Origin: a virus
Direction: 5' to 3' (one strand)
Length of the DNA stretch: 64,000 nucleotides
IMG/VR virus record: IMGVR_UViG_3300046170_000450
Location: 22,912-86,911 of that record
Under the pieces are notes generated by a model. The model ran no database searches and was not told the origin of the DNA. It saw nothing but the letters and a program-made list of their open reading frames with translations. Shown here in pieces: positions 20,811 through 29,174 of this stretch. Both the position numbers and the translations under genes were made by a program. Positions within the stretch are counted from its first letter, which is position 1. Each line of letters begins with the position of its first letter.

Positions 20811-20817
20811 AATAAAA

Positions 20818-20892
20818 TGGTACACCCTCTGGGACTTGAACCCAGAACCAATTGATTAAAAGTCAACTGCTCTACCATTGAGCTAAAGGTGT
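20818..20892 (-). tRNA. tRNA-Lys (TTT)
   Basis: Acceptor ACACCTT/AGGGTGT, loop TTTTAAT region, T arm GGTTCAAGTCC, encoded CCA. Confidence 0.93.
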
Positions 20893-20899
20893 TTAAAGG

Positions 20900-20982
20900 T
20901 GGTGCATCTGGAGCGAATCGAACGCTCATCTTCTGGGCCAGCGAATGGAAGCCAGACATAATAGCCGTTATACGACAAATGC
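20900..20982 (-). tRNA. tRNA-Gly (TCC) with an enlarged anticodon loop
   Basis: The acceptor (GCATTTG/CAGATGC), the D arm CGTATAACGGCTATTA and the T arm match a glycine tRNA of the TCC type. The gene is 83 nt, about 8 nt longer than expected. The stem TCTGG/CCAGA encloses a 15-nt loop, CTTCCATTCGCTGGC, instead of 7 nt. Confidence 0.8.
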
Positions 20983-20990
20983 AAAAAAAG

Positions 20991-21068
20991 CTGTTCAGGC
21001 TGGATTCGAACCAGCATTGCCGAAGCACGGATTAACAGTCCGCTGTATTACCTATCTACCACTGAACA
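20991..21068 (-). tRNA. tRNA-Asn (GTT)
   Basis: Acceptor TGTTCAG/CTGAACA, loop CTGTTAA in stem GCGGA/TCCGT, T arm GGTTCGAATCC. CCA is not encoded. Confidence 0.9.
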
Positions 21069-21076
21069 ATAAAAAA

Positions 21077-21162
21077 TGGTACAAGCGACAGGATTCGAAC
21101 CTGTAAAACCAATGGTGCCAGATTTACAGTCTGGTGCAGCTAACCGTATCTGCCTCACTTGC
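21077..21162 (-). tRNA. tRNA-Tyr (GTA)
   Basis: Type II with a long variable arm, loop CTGTAAA in stem CCAGA/TCTGG, encoded CCA. Confidence 0.92.
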
Positions 21163-21169
21163 TTAAAAA

Positions 21170-21257
21170 TGGCAGAGAGAGTGGGATTTGAACCCACGGA
21201 TGCTTTCACATCAACAGTTTTCAAGACTGCCGCCTTAAGCCGCTCAGCCATCTCTCT
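21170..21257 (-). tRNA. tRNA-Ser (TGA)
   Basis: Type II, loop CTTGAAA, long variable arm, encoded CCA. It is the second serine tRNA in the window. Confidence 0.93.
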
Positions 21258-21262
21258 AAAAA

Positions 21263-21339
21263 TGGAGGTCACACTCGGATTTGAACCGAGAAAGGCTGAT
21301 TACAAATCAGCTGTTTTGCCAATTAAAACTATGCGACCT
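21263..21339 (-). tRNA. tRNA-Thr (TGT)
   Basis: Acceptor AGGTCGC/TGTGACCT region, loop TTTGTAA in stem CTGAT/ATCAG, encoded CCA. Confidence 0.92.
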
Positions 21340-21342
21340 AAG

Positions 21343-21416
21343 TACCCCTACACGGATTCGAACCGTGGTTGACGCGATGAAAACGCGGTGTCCTAACCAG
21401 ACTAGACGATAGGGGC
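21343..21416 (-). tRNA. tRNA-Glu (TTC)
   Basis: GCCCCTA/TAGGGGT acceptor, glutamate-type D arm TCGTCTAG, loop TTTTCAT, T arm GGTTCGAATCC. CCA is not encoded. Confidence 0.9.
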
Positions 21417-21421
21417 TTAAA

Positions 21422-21493
21422 TGGTTGCAGGGGCAGGAATTGAACCTGCTCACGAAGCTTATGAGACTCCGTTGGCTACCTAACCTCCCTACA
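21422..21493 (-). tRNA. tRNA with CAT anticodon (Met or Ile2)
   Basis: TGTAGGG/CCCTGCA acceptor, loop CTCATAA in stem GGAGT/GCTTC, T arm GGTTCAATTCC, encoded CCA. It is not initiator-like because positions 1 and 72 pair. Confidence 0.88.
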
Positions 21494-21574
21494 TAAAAAT
21501 TTCAAAAAAATAAACTATCAAAGATCAATAACAAACACTATGTATATAAAAAATAAAATGTCAACCCCAAAAAC

Positions 21575-21606
21575 AAAAAACCCCAACTTTTTTACAAGTC
21601 GGGGCT
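21575..21606 (-). terminator. intrinsic terminator after the fibre-protease block
   Basis: On the - strand CCCCGACTTGT...AAGTTGGGG is followed by TTTTTTG. It separates the protein genes from the tRNA cluster. Confidence 0.75.
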
Positions 21607-21710
21607 AAGTTGATTCGGAGAGTTATAAAAAACTACACAACGAAAGCCCCAATACTTGATTGTGGTCCATTATTCGTTTCTGTTGTCTTTATAAGCATCT
21701 GCGTGTTATA

Positions 21711-21716
21711 TTACAC
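21711..21716 (-). promoter_or_regulatory. GTGTAA element upstream of the tRNA cluster
   Basis: TTTAAGTGTAATATA on the - strand, between the protease gene and the tRNAs. A terminator lies between it and the tRNAs, so its product is uncertain. Confidence 0.4.
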
Positions 21717-21750
21717 TTAAAAGCAAAAAATTAAATTAAAATTGGTTTTA

Positions 21751-22998
21751 TTAATAAACTGTGTAAGACGAAAGGTCGCCTTCTGTTACAGTGTAGCCCG
21801 TGGAAATTCCAGCGAGTGCGTCTACCTCCGCAATTGTTGAGTTAAGGGCGGAAGTTAAGTCTCCGTAGAAGGGTCCAGCTTTTGGCGTCGTGAATGTTGA
21901 TACTAGTAGCAACTTGGTGTCATTCACGGCAAAAAGAGGAGACCCAGAATCTCCAGCAATTATGGTTTTGTTGAAAGCTAGTCTGTCTGTTTTTACTGGA
22001 ACTGAAAAAAGAGCTCGATTATATGATCCAGACGAGTCATAAACATAATTAAAATCAAGTAGCACCACTTTGTTTTCTTGGTTTAGGGCAATGATTGGTA
22101 AGGAGTTTGCTGCAGCGGAATTATTTCCTGAGGGTAAATAGGTTGCGTAATTGCTGGGAAAGATTTCACAGGGGGTGATGTCGTTGGGGAGATCTTCGTT
22201 TAACAGAGCAATGTATACATCGGTTGGGTTTGCACCGTTGTCAACGCGCTTTCCTTGGATAACAGTTCTATTGAAAACAGTTCCGTCAGTTCCAACAAAT
22301 CTTACGGTTGTCCCATTTCCGTACCTATAATGATTAGCCAAGACGACGTGTCTTGGAGTGACAAGGGTTCCAGCCTTCTTCGTTCCGCCAGATGAGTTCC
22401 AAGGCGACTCGCAGGTTAAGGCGTCAAGGTGAGACGCATTTAAGATTAACGAACTGTTTCTGGTGTAGTTTTGTGAGGCATGGTTCTCAGTTGAAAATAG
22501 ACTCTGCTGAAGGCTTGTTGATGCGCCCGATAGAGAGGTGTCTATGGTAGTTGTCAAAGCTTCTCTAGCTGTGCCTGAAACGCCGCCCTCAATAACTTCA
22601 GTGGTAATGCCACCCGATACATCTAAGTTAACTATCAACGCCCTAGTTACAGTGTCTGTTCCCTTAGCTGCTACAATAGTTATCGTTGTTGAGGCTGACT
22701 CTTCAACCAAAGAGGATATGACTCCAAATGAATCAACTTCAATTTCAGCAGCGTTACTGCTTGAGTATGAAAAAGAAACATCTGCGGCGCCAAGGGAAGT
22801 GCTGTAATTGAGTAGGGGATACAAGTATGCAATCTCTACCGAGGATGAAGACGTGGAGCTGGTGATAGTTTTGTCATCTTCTGTAATTGAAGACTGGGAC
22901 TGAGAGCCTAAAGCGGAGGCCTCTTTAACCACGTTAATGTCAAACCAGAACTTTAATGGCTTTCCTTCGTTTTCTATAGCCGTGCCTAAGTTTGTCAT
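21751..22998 (-). CDS. trypsin-like serine protease with Ig-like domain, copy B
   Basis: The 415-residue protein has an N-terminal Ig-like (BIG2-type) domain (about residues 40-125, with SSSNAAEIEVDSFGVISSL). A trypsin-like domain follows. The triad is read as His222 (HVVLANH), Asp260 (NPTDVYIALL) and Ser349 (IIAGDSGSPLF). The last 20 residues (ISTGYTVTEGDLSSYTVY) recur at the end of copy A. No signal peptide is visible, so it is probably assembled into the virion as an adhesion-associated protease that could cut host surface proteins or mature the fibres. Its start overlaps the end of the fibre gene by 4 nt. Confidence 0.8.
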   Translation of the reverse strand: MTNLGTAIENEGKPLKFWFDINVVKEASALGSQSQSSITEDDKTITSSTSSSSVEIAYLYPLLNYSTSLGAADVSFSYSSSNAAEIEVDSFGVISSLVEESASTTITIVAAKGTDTVTRALIVNLDVSGGITTEVIEGGVSGTAREALTTTIDTSLSGASTSLQQSLFSTENHASQNYTRNSSLILNASHLDALTCESPWNSSGGTKKAGTLVTPRHVVLANHYRYGNGTTVRFVGTDGTVFNRTVIQGKRVDNGANPTDVYIALLNEDLPNDITPCEIFPSNYATYLPSGNNSAAANSLPIIALNQENKVVLLDFNYVYDSSGSYNRALFSVPVKTDRLAFNKTIIAGDSGSPLFAVNDTKLLLVSTFTTPKAGPFYGDLTSALNSTIAEVDALAGISTGYTVTEGDLSSYTVY

Positions 22999-24077
22999 CC
23001 TTGATTATTTTCAGTTAGAGCCCCGTCTAAACATAATCTAGTTTTTCCTGCGCCTGAAACCGTTTCAAAGGTTGTTGAGGTTCTACAAGAGATCAGAGTT
23101 CCTGTTAGAGTGCCGCTTTTTCCGAAAGAGTCGTCACCGCCTACGCAGTTTGTATACGTGCCACTAGCAGGAGAGTAACCACCAAACGACCAATCGCCCC
23201 CTATGCATCGAGTAAATGTTCCGCTGGATAAGCCCTGTGCTGTATACCAACCGCCAAAGGAGGATGCCCCGCCCTCGCAATTAATAAAAGTTCCGCTGGC
23301 TGTTCCAGACCCACCAAACGAATTTTCAAAGGGAGCCTCGCAGTTTATAAAAGTTCCGCTGGCTGTTCCAGACCCACCAAAGGAATTAGTAGTTGCGCGG
23401 CAATCAATGAAAGTTCCGCTGGCTATTCCACCATTACCGCCAAAAGAATTTGCTCCACCAAAGCACGAACGGAATACCTGTAAAGGCTTGTCACCCACAA
23501 TAGTATTGGATGCCATTTGTAAACCATAGACAAGAATATTATTTGCCGAGAAGGATATGCCAGCTCCATCAATGTAAGTATTTAGCTTAGAAGCATCCCC
23601 AGAAAAATTAGTAGACATTAAATCAACAAATTCGGTATCAATGTCAAGTGTGGACGCTAACGTGTATCTTCCTGAGCCAATTATCAACGTTGCTCTATTG
23701 TTGTTCGCTAAAGCGCTTCCGTTGGGAGTTAGGGCACACGCTTTATTATAGGCTGCAGCCAAAGCTAATCCATTTTCAGCCGCCGTTCCAGTAGCTTTAA
23801 CATACACGGCAGAATTGCTATCGAGGTCTGACCCCAGCGCTTCGTAAGCGGACGCGCTAGTAAAGCGAACTTGTAATTTTCGATCCGTATCTACCATGAC
23901 CTGTCCGACGACGGCGCTAGTAACGGCATCAATCTCCGCTGTCGTTCCCGCTGGTGGAACGATGGCGCCAAACTCTACGGTGTCTGCGCTTCCAAGTCCA
24001 ATTGAAGATCTTAGCTGTGTTTTCTGTTCGTCGGTAGGCGGTGTTCCTACTGGGCTGTTCCCTAAATCAATGCTCAT
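22995..24077 (-). CDS. tail fibre-like protein with SFGG/SGTF repeats, fibre B
   Basis: The first about 35 residues (MSIDLGNSPVGTPPTDEQKT then GLGSAD..EFG) are almost identical to fibre A and probably anchor the protein to the virion. After a pectate-lyase-like start (residues 100-185) come about seven repeats of the type 'SFGG...ASGTF(I/T)NC', suggesting a right-handed beta helix. The repeats are recent enough to share DNA identity. The C-terminus is short. Receptor binding or polysaccharide contact is inferred from layout. It is followed directly by protease B. Confidence 0.75.
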   Translation of the reverse strand: MSIDLGNSPVGTPPTDEQKTQLRSSIGLGSADTVEFGAIVPPAGTTAEIDAVTSAVVGQVMVDTDRKLQVRFTSASAYEALGSDLDSNSAVYVKATGTAAENGLALAAAYNKACALTPNGSALANNNRATLIIGSGRYTLASTLDIDTEFVDLMSTNFSGDASKLNTYIDGAGISFSANNILVYGLQMASNTIVGDKPLQVFRSCFGGANSFGGNGGIASGTFIDCRATTNSFGGSGTASGTFINCEAPFENSFGGSGTASGTFINCEGGASSFGGWYTAQGLSSGTFTRCIGGDWSFGGYSPASGTYTNCVGGDDSFGKSGTLTGTLISCRTSTTFETVSGAGKTRLCLDGALTENNQG

Positions 24078-24115
24078 AATTTTGTTCCTTGTCTGTTGAA
24101 GATTTACAATAAAAG

Positions 24116-24121
24116 TTACAC
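24116..24121 (-). promoter_or_regulatory. GTGTAA late element before fibre B
   Basis: ATTAAGTGTAACTTT on the - strand, 38 nt upstream of the ATG at 24077, which is longer than usual. Confidence 0.5.
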
Positions 24122-24142
24122 TTAATAATTAAAATTTGTTTA

Positions 24143-25474
24143 TCAATAAGTGGGGTAAGCCGAAAGATCACACTCAGTGACGGTGTAACCTGTAGAGATT
24201 CCAGCGAGTGTATCTACATCAGTTATTAGCTGGTTTATGTCTGATATTAAATTAGAAAGATAAGCGCCCGCGCTTGGTGTAGTATTCAAGCCTATGAGCA
24301 CCAATTTAGAACCTAAAACAAAACAGTTTGGAGCACCACTGTCTCCCACAACAATATTTTCGTTTAATGTGTATAGTTTGTCAGTGTTTGAAACTAATCT
24401 TGTAGAAACCCTGTCTGATGTGGTTGAGAATCCTAAAGAGGAGGGAATATAGCTTAAACCGTTCACCATACTTGAAGGGGGCGTAGAACTAAACCAGTGT
24501 TTTTCTAAATTGCTACCAAAGTAAATGCCTTTTGATAAAATGCTTTGCAATCTAGTTAAACCCTTTTGTTCTTGATCGAAAACAGCAATAGCTGTGCTCA
24601 TCCAGTCATATTGACCTGTATAATCTCCAGCATTGCTGGGAATTACTTCCATGCTTTCAATGTTAGAGGGCAAGTCTGAATCGAGTAGACATATTTGAAC
24701 ATCGTAGCAGTAGTTACCAGACTGACCAGCGTATAGGGGGTGGGTTTTAACCTTTTGTATTGTTCTGGTAACGGCTGTTGTTGAGCCGCTAACATTAGCT
24801 ACGAAGTCAATAGTATCCCCTACATACAAAGGATAATGAGCTGTGCATATTATATGACGCTTTGTTATTGCTGTTCCCGCTCTCCTGTTTCCGCCTCTAC
24901 TGTTGTTAGGACTAACAGCCGAAAGACCACTTAATCCAATCCCCCAGAAATCTTCATTTCGAGTAAAAGTATTTGTCGAAGTGTTGACGCTGGAAAATCT
25001 AGGCTTTGCTGTGGATGGGTCACTATTAGAAACCAAAGTTTCTAAACGATTGTTCATGGCTTCTCCTGCTGTTCCTGCTTTATTTGATATATAATCGATG
25101 GATGCTCCAGCAGAAATACTTACCGAAACCTTTGTGCTATTGGAAATAGAATAACTATCAGAAGTCCTTGAAACAGTAACGGTAATTGTTACTTCCCCGT
25201 CAGATACAACCGTTAAAACCCCAGATGCATCTACCGTCGCAATGCCTTCATCGCTCGAAGAAAACGTAGCGGTATAATCATCTTCTTCAATTGGATGCAC
25301 AACTTCCCAGTTTATTGTGTGCGAATCGGCAAGTGTTGCCCCTGTAACTCGTTCAATAGCATGCGAATCTTCTGTAATGTTAACGGTAGAGCCAGTTACC
25401 TGCTCGTTTGAAAATGAAACCCCATTTATAGACGCCCAAAAACTAAAAGGTTGTTTTATAGTCAGCCTACTCAT
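24143..25474 (-). CDS. trypsin-like serine protease with Ig-like domain, copy A
   Basis: The 443-residue protein has an Ig-like domain (residues about 45-125; SSSDEGIATVDASGVLTVVS). A trypsin-like domain follows with predicted triad His213 (ICTAHYPLY), Asp258 (CYDVQICLLD) and Ser379 (VVGDSGAPN). The terminal GISTGYTVTECDLSAYPTY matches copy B. Overall similarity to copy B is clear in architecture but modest in sequence, so the duplication is old or under diversifying selection. It lies 3 nt downstream of fibre A in the same transcript. Confidence 0.8.
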   Translation of the reverse strand: MSRLTIKQPFSFWASINGVSFSNEQVTGSTVNITEDSHAIERVTGATLADSHTINWEVVHPIEEDDYTATFSSSDEGIATVDASGVLTVVSDGEVTITVTVSRTSDSYSISNSTKVSVSISAGASIDYISNKAGTAGEAMNNRLETLVSNSDPSTAKPRFSSVNTSTNTFTRNEDFWGIGLSGLSAVSPNNSRGGNRRAGTAITKRHIICTAHYPLYVGDTIDFVANVSGSTTAVTRTIQKVKTHPLYAGQSGNYCYDVQICLLDSDLPSNIESMEVIPSNAGDYTGQYDWMSTAIAVFDQEQKGLTRLQSILSKGIYFGSNLEKHWFSSTPPSSMVNGLSYIPSSLGFSTTSDRVSTRLVSNTDKLYTLNENIVVGDSGAPNCFVLGSKLVLIGLNTTPSAGAYLSNLISDINQLITDVDTLAGISTGYTVTECDLSAYPTY

Positions 25475-25477
25475 ACA

Positions 25478-26476
25478 TTAGACGAGTTTTGTAACTGTAG
25501 TTTCGGCGATACTTATCAATAGAGGGTCTGCAGAAGAAACTATCTGGCTAGCCGACATATTGAACGTGCCGCTTGAAGAAGGTTTAACAATCAATGTGAT
25601 TGAGTATGAGCCAAGAAGCGGACTAGTGACAGCTACCTGACCACTACTCACGAGCGAAATACTGTCATTCTCGCTTAACTTACCCTTTAGGAATAAAACT
25701 TGATTTTTATTTTTTAGGTCGTCGCATTTAAATTGAATAGTGGATGCATTGTATAGACCAGTGTAACCTACGTTAAACTTTAAGTTTCCTTCAGCAAGGT
25801 CACCAACAAACACATCTAGTTCAATTTTATATTCAGAGCCTCCCAATAGGGGAATACTAACTAACTCATTAGGAGATGTGCTAGACGTTACTATATGTTT
25901 AAACTGAAACGAGTAAGATGCTGAACCCTGTTTTATCAAATGAGTTCTGTTCGGGACAACTACAGAGCTAGTAACCAAACCCGCGTTTACATCATTAGCA
26001 TCATACCAACCCGCAGGACCCTGTTCGCCACTGTGATATAAATAAGTAGTGGATGATGAATCGTTAAACTCTTCATTTTGAAAAATAGTCAACGTAGCTG
26101 TGGGAGAAAAGACATCCGCAGATGCAGCGACTAGTCCAGATTCAAATAATTTACTGTCAGGTAGACTAACCCCTGAACTAGTGGTTAAAGAATCCTCGCT
26201 CACGCTGCTAATTGAACTAATAACGTCGTATGATGAAGACCCTGTAAATCTCACAAACTGACCTCGATCAGAATCGAAATACGTATCTCCCTCGGTGGCG
26301 TCTGTTACGGCGTCAAGCTCGGACGTTGTTAAGTTTGGAAAATTAAATTGTGAAGTAGTTACCTCACCAAACTCTACGATGTCAGCGCTTCCTAAGCCCA
26401 TAGAAGACCTTAGTTGTGTTTTCTGTTCATCGGTAGGTGGAGTTCCTACTGGGTTGTTTCCTAAATCAATACTCAT
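25478..26476 (-). CDS. tail fibre-like protein, fibre A
   Basis: Shares the MSIDLGNNPVGTPPTDEQKT anchor with fibre B. A carbohydrate-binding-module-like middle (WYDANDVNAGLVTSS..., beta-rich with LLGGSEYKIELDVFVGDL) replaces the repeats of fibre B. No enzymatic motif is seen. It is co-transcribed with protease A and with the 131-residue gene upstream. It probably occupies the same virion position as fibre B, giving two alternative or co-assembled fibres. Confidence 0.65.
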   Translation of the reverse strand: MSIDLGNNPVGTPPTDEQKTQLRSSMGLGSADIVEFGEVTTSQFNFPNLTTSELDAVTDATEGDTYFDSDRGQFVRFTGSSSYDVISSISSVSEDSLTTSSGVSLPDSKLFESGLVAASADVFSPTATLTIFQNEEFNDSSSTTYLYHSGEQGPAGWYDANDVNAGLVTSSVVVPNRTHLIKQGSASYSFQFKHIVTSSTSPNELVSIPLLGGSEYKIELDVFVGDLAEGNLKFNVGYTGLYNASTIQFKCDDLKNKNQVLFLKGKLSENDSISLVSSGQVAVTSPLLGSYSITLIVKPSSSGTFNMSASQIVSSADPLLISIAETTVTKLV

Positions 26477-26483
26477 AATGTTA

Positions 26484-26879
26484 TTAGTTATAAATCAAAG
26501 ATTGGTTGTTAAATGTAAGGATCTCCCCGTTGAATATAAGTTCATCGCCTGATTCTAGGATCAATTTAAATCCATCTTCGTCCAAAATGAAGTTGCCATT
26601 TTCAAGCTGTAGACAATCTGTAAAAAAATCAGCAACGTCTTGAGGTCTAAATCCCGCATCTATAGGATGAGCTATTTTATCAGCGAGGCCAAATTTATTT
26701 AATTTTCTGTTTAACTCTTGTATAACATGAGTAAACATATGAAAGTTTTGAGATTCACTTATTGGATACGAAACCAAAAGAGAATCTATCCGACTTGTAA
26801 AAGAGTTTACAGTATCGTCGTCCCAATTAAATGTTTGGTGTATTTCTTTTTCTAGAAGATGGATATTTTCTGCGCTCAT
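26484..26879 (-). CDS. hypothetical protein at the head of the fibre operon (131 aa)
   Basis: An acidic helical N-terminus (ENIHLLEKEIHQTFNWDDDT) and a beta-rich C-terminus of short strands (LENGNFILDEDGFKLILESG, DELIFNGEILTFNNQ). It could be a fibre-assembly or connector protein because it leads the operon. A GTGTAA element lies 13 nt upstream. Confidence 0.55.
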   Translation of the reverse strand: MSAENIHLLEKEIHQTFNWDDDTVNSFTSRIDSLLVSYPISESQNFHMFTHVIQELNRKLNKFGLADKIAHPIDAGFRPQDVADFFTDCLQLENGNFILDEDGFKLILESGDELIFNGEILTFNNQSLIYN

Positions 26880-26892
26880 ATACTATAGTGTA

Positions 26893-26898
26893 TTACAC
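26893..26898 (-). promoter_or_regulatory. GTGTAA late element of the fibre operon
   Basis: GTGTGTAATACACT on the - strand, 13 nt before the ATG at 26879. Confidence 0.6.
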
Positions 26899-26906
26899 AC
26901 AAAAAA

Positions 26907-26943
26907 CCCCATAATCTTGATAACCAAGAAAATGGGGTTTAAA
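26907..26943. terminator. bidirectional hairpin
   Basis: AAACCCCAT...ATGGGGTTT with A/T runs on both sides. It lies upstream of the fibre operon and could block read-through from the divergent region. Confidence 0.65.
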
Positions 26944-27003
26944 ATTCTATGCGACCGAATAGCAAAACACACCACGCGATTAAGCAGATGGAGGTGAATA
27001 GTG

Positions 27004-27009
27004 TTACAC
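27004..27009 (-). promoter_or_regulatory. second GTGTAA element, divergent
   Basis: TTTAAGTGTAACACT on the - strand, 124 nt from the ATG at 26879, before the hairpin. Its target is unclear. Confidence 0.45.
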
Positions 27010-27050
27010 TTAAAAACAAAGAAAAAAGAAAAAAAAAATAAAAATAAAAA

Positions 27051-27056
27051 GTGTAA
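27051..27056 (+). promoter_or_regulatory. GTGTAA late element
   Basis: AAAAAGTGTAAATGA, 8 nt before the ATG at 27065. Confidence 0.7.
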
Positions 27057-27064
27057 ATGAGTTT

Positions 27065-27853
27065 ATGTTTGTAGGTTCGGAAGATACAAAGGTGATTATA
27101 CAAGGTTACGCCATAACTGGCGTAACGGATATATCATTCACTTCCAATATTGAAGAAGATGCGGTCGTGTTACTTGCTGAAAGGGGTATAACTAGAAAGA
27201 TTAATAAAGGGCATACAATACAATGCAAAATTTCAAAACCTTATTTAGGCAGAGATAGATTTCAAGAATTTACAGGAATTACCGATCTTTCTGGCCAATT
27301 TGTATATGGCGCGAATGCCGTGGAATTTAATGAGGCGACTATTTCTTCATATTCTATATCTGTAGATACCAACAGTTCTCCGAAAATATCAATAGATATG
27401 AAAATATTTGGAGATTTCAAACCAACAACAAACATCGCCTCCACGCAGAGCGATTATTCTTTCGAAGAATTGGGCCCAGATTCCGTTTCAATAAATGTTG
27501 AGGGGAGAAATTCAGTTTTAACAGATTTTTCGTATAGTGTGAATTTTGATGTTAAACCCACATATGAAATAGATTCTATAAAATCTTCCAGCGCCAAAAT
27601 TTTATCTCCAATAAAATATAGCACATCCGCCAAAATGTTAATGGACGAACAAGAATTTCAAGATGTTACTGGATTAATTCAATCAGAGACATTTAACAGA
27701 AATATAACATTTGATATACGGGATACAGGGAACTCTGTTTTAAATACTTATAATATCCCAAACGCAAGTATAAGATCCCAGGAAGTTGGTGTTGCGGCTG
27801 GAGATTTGGTTCAGTTTTCAATACAATATCAGGGGCTACAACTAAATGCTTAA
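27065..27853 (+). CDS. putative tail protein, paralogue 1 (262 aa)
   Basis: A beta-rich 262-residue protein. It shares with the next gene the segments VIIQGYAITGVTDISFTSN (I.LQD..LTGI.NISFQS in the paralogue), ITRKINK, DLSGQFVYGANA and IFGDFKPTTN. The fold resembles tail-tube-like proteins, also suggested by the later tail genes, but this is inference. The stop overlaps the start of the next gene. Confidence 0.55.
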   Translation: MFVGSEDTKVIIQGYAITGVTDISFTSNIEEDAVVLLAERGITRKINKGHTIQCKISKPYLGRDRFQEFTGITDLSGQFVYGANAVEFNEATISSYSISVDTNSSPKISIDMKIFGDFKPTTNIASTQSDYSFEELGPDSVSINVEGRNSVLTDFSYSVNFDVKPTYEIDSIKSSSAKILSPIKYSTSAKMLMDEQEFQDVTGLIQSETFNRNITFDIRDTGNSVLNTYNIPNASIRSQEVGVAAGDLVQFSIQYQGLQLNA

Positions 27854-29156
27854 TGGATCAGAAGAGAGCCATATAATACTGCAAGATGTATTGCTAACTG
27901 GCATAGGCAACATATCTTTCCAATCAACCAATCAGGAAGGATTTACAAAGCTACTCGCAAACAGGGGAATAAACAGAAAAATTTACAAGCCGCCGACAAC
28001 GACTTGTAGTTTTTCTAAACCTTATAATGGTAAGGATTATTTGCAATCATTAACTGGAGCTACTAATTTATCTGGGCAATTTATATACGGAAACAATGCA
28101 ATAGATTTTACTGATGCAGTTATTTCTAGTTATGGTTTAGATTTAGATTCCAATGGTTTTGGCGAAATAAGCGTGACACTTCAAATTTTTGGAGACATGA
28201 AACCAACTACCAATTTAAAACTTTTAACAGCCTCCAATGATTTCGAAGCGTTAGATATGACCCCTGCGATTTTTTCTCTTAATCTAGATGATAAAAATTC
28301 TGCTATAAAATCCTTGAATTACGAAGCTGTATTTGATGTAAAACCTACAAGCAATATCGGCAGCATAAATTATTCAAATGTCAATATATTTTCTCCAGTA
28401 GTTCATAAAATAAATGCTAATATCGAAATGCTGGAGCAAGAAATAGAAGATGTCACGGGGTTAATTCAAGAAGACAAATTTAATAAAAAAATAGATATAA
28501 TCTTTTCGCCAAAAGAAAACGAATCAAGCATCAACAGGATTTTTGAAATACAATCCATAATAAAGGATATAGAGTCTAGCGGCATCGCTTTAGATGACTT
28601 AGATTTTTCTATCGGTACTTGCGCACTAAATTCTTTTCAATTTGAAAAAAGCGCACTAACAAATCAAACATTGGACTCTAGAGCTGGAGAAGTTGTTCAA
28701 CTATCTAATGAGTACAGCGCCTATTCAACAATTGAAAAAGTAACTGGCTCTCTACCAACTCCATCGGAATTCAATACCTGTGCGGAACATTTATCCCAAT
28801 TAGAAGAAAATCTTAATACTGCTTTATTTAGATTAAATGGTACTCTTTATGCAAATGAAGTTGATTATGAAGATAGAGAAGCAGGCCAAACTGATTTCAA
28901 TTTATGGCTCCGTGAAATATCAACAAGAGAACCAAAAACTGGAGAAGATTTTGAGCTTAAGGTTTTGGGCGCATATCCCACAAACATAAAAGCTCATATT
29001 GACATATACTATGAAAGCCAAATTGATTTCGAAAATCAAAATACTGGACAAACGGATCAACAACTATTAGGTTTTATTGATATTTATTATGGAAACCAGG
29101 TAGATTTCGAAAACATAAGCACTGGAGAAACAGATCAAGATTTAAATCAATTTTAA
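27846..29156 (+). CDS. putative tail protein, paralogue 2 with extra domain (436 aa)
   Basis: Residues 1-280 parallel paralogue 1 throughout. The extra C-terminal 150 residues hold a helical linker (CAEHLSQLEENLNTALFRLN) and then an NEVDYEDREAGQTDFNLW segment. Two further copies of a related motif (QIDFENQNTGQTDQQLL, QVDFENISTGETDQDLN) end the protein. These short repeats may be attachment tags for other virion parts. The start overlaps paralogue 1 by 8 nt. Confidence 0.55.
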   Translation: MLNGSEESHIILQDVLLTGIGNISFQSTNQEGFTKLLANRGINRKIYKPPTTTCSFSKPYNGKDYLQSLTGATNLSGQFIYGNNAIDFTDAVISSYGLDLDSNGFGEISVTLQIFGDMKPTTNLKLLTASNDFEALDMTPAIFSLNLDDKNSAIKSLNYEAVFDVKPTSNIGSINYSNVNIFSPVVHKINANIEMLEQEIEDVTGLIQEDKFNKKIDIIFSPKENESSINRIFEIQSIIKDIESSGIALDDLDFSIGTCALNSFQFEKSALTNQTLDSRAGEVVQLSNEYSAYSTIEKVTGSLPTPSEFNTCAEHLSQLEENLNTALFRLNGTLYANEVDYEDREAGQTDFNLWLREISTREPKTGEDFELKVLGAYPTNIKAHIDIYYESQIDFENQNTGQTDQQLLGFIDIYYGNQVDFENISTGETDQDLNQF

Positions 29157-29160
29157 AAAA

Positions 29161-29166
29161 GTGTAA
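29161..29166 (+). promoter_or_regulatory. GTGTAA late element
   Basis: AAAAAGTGTAATAAA, 8 nt before the ATG at 29175. Confidence 0.7.
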
Positions 29167-29174
29167 TAAACATT

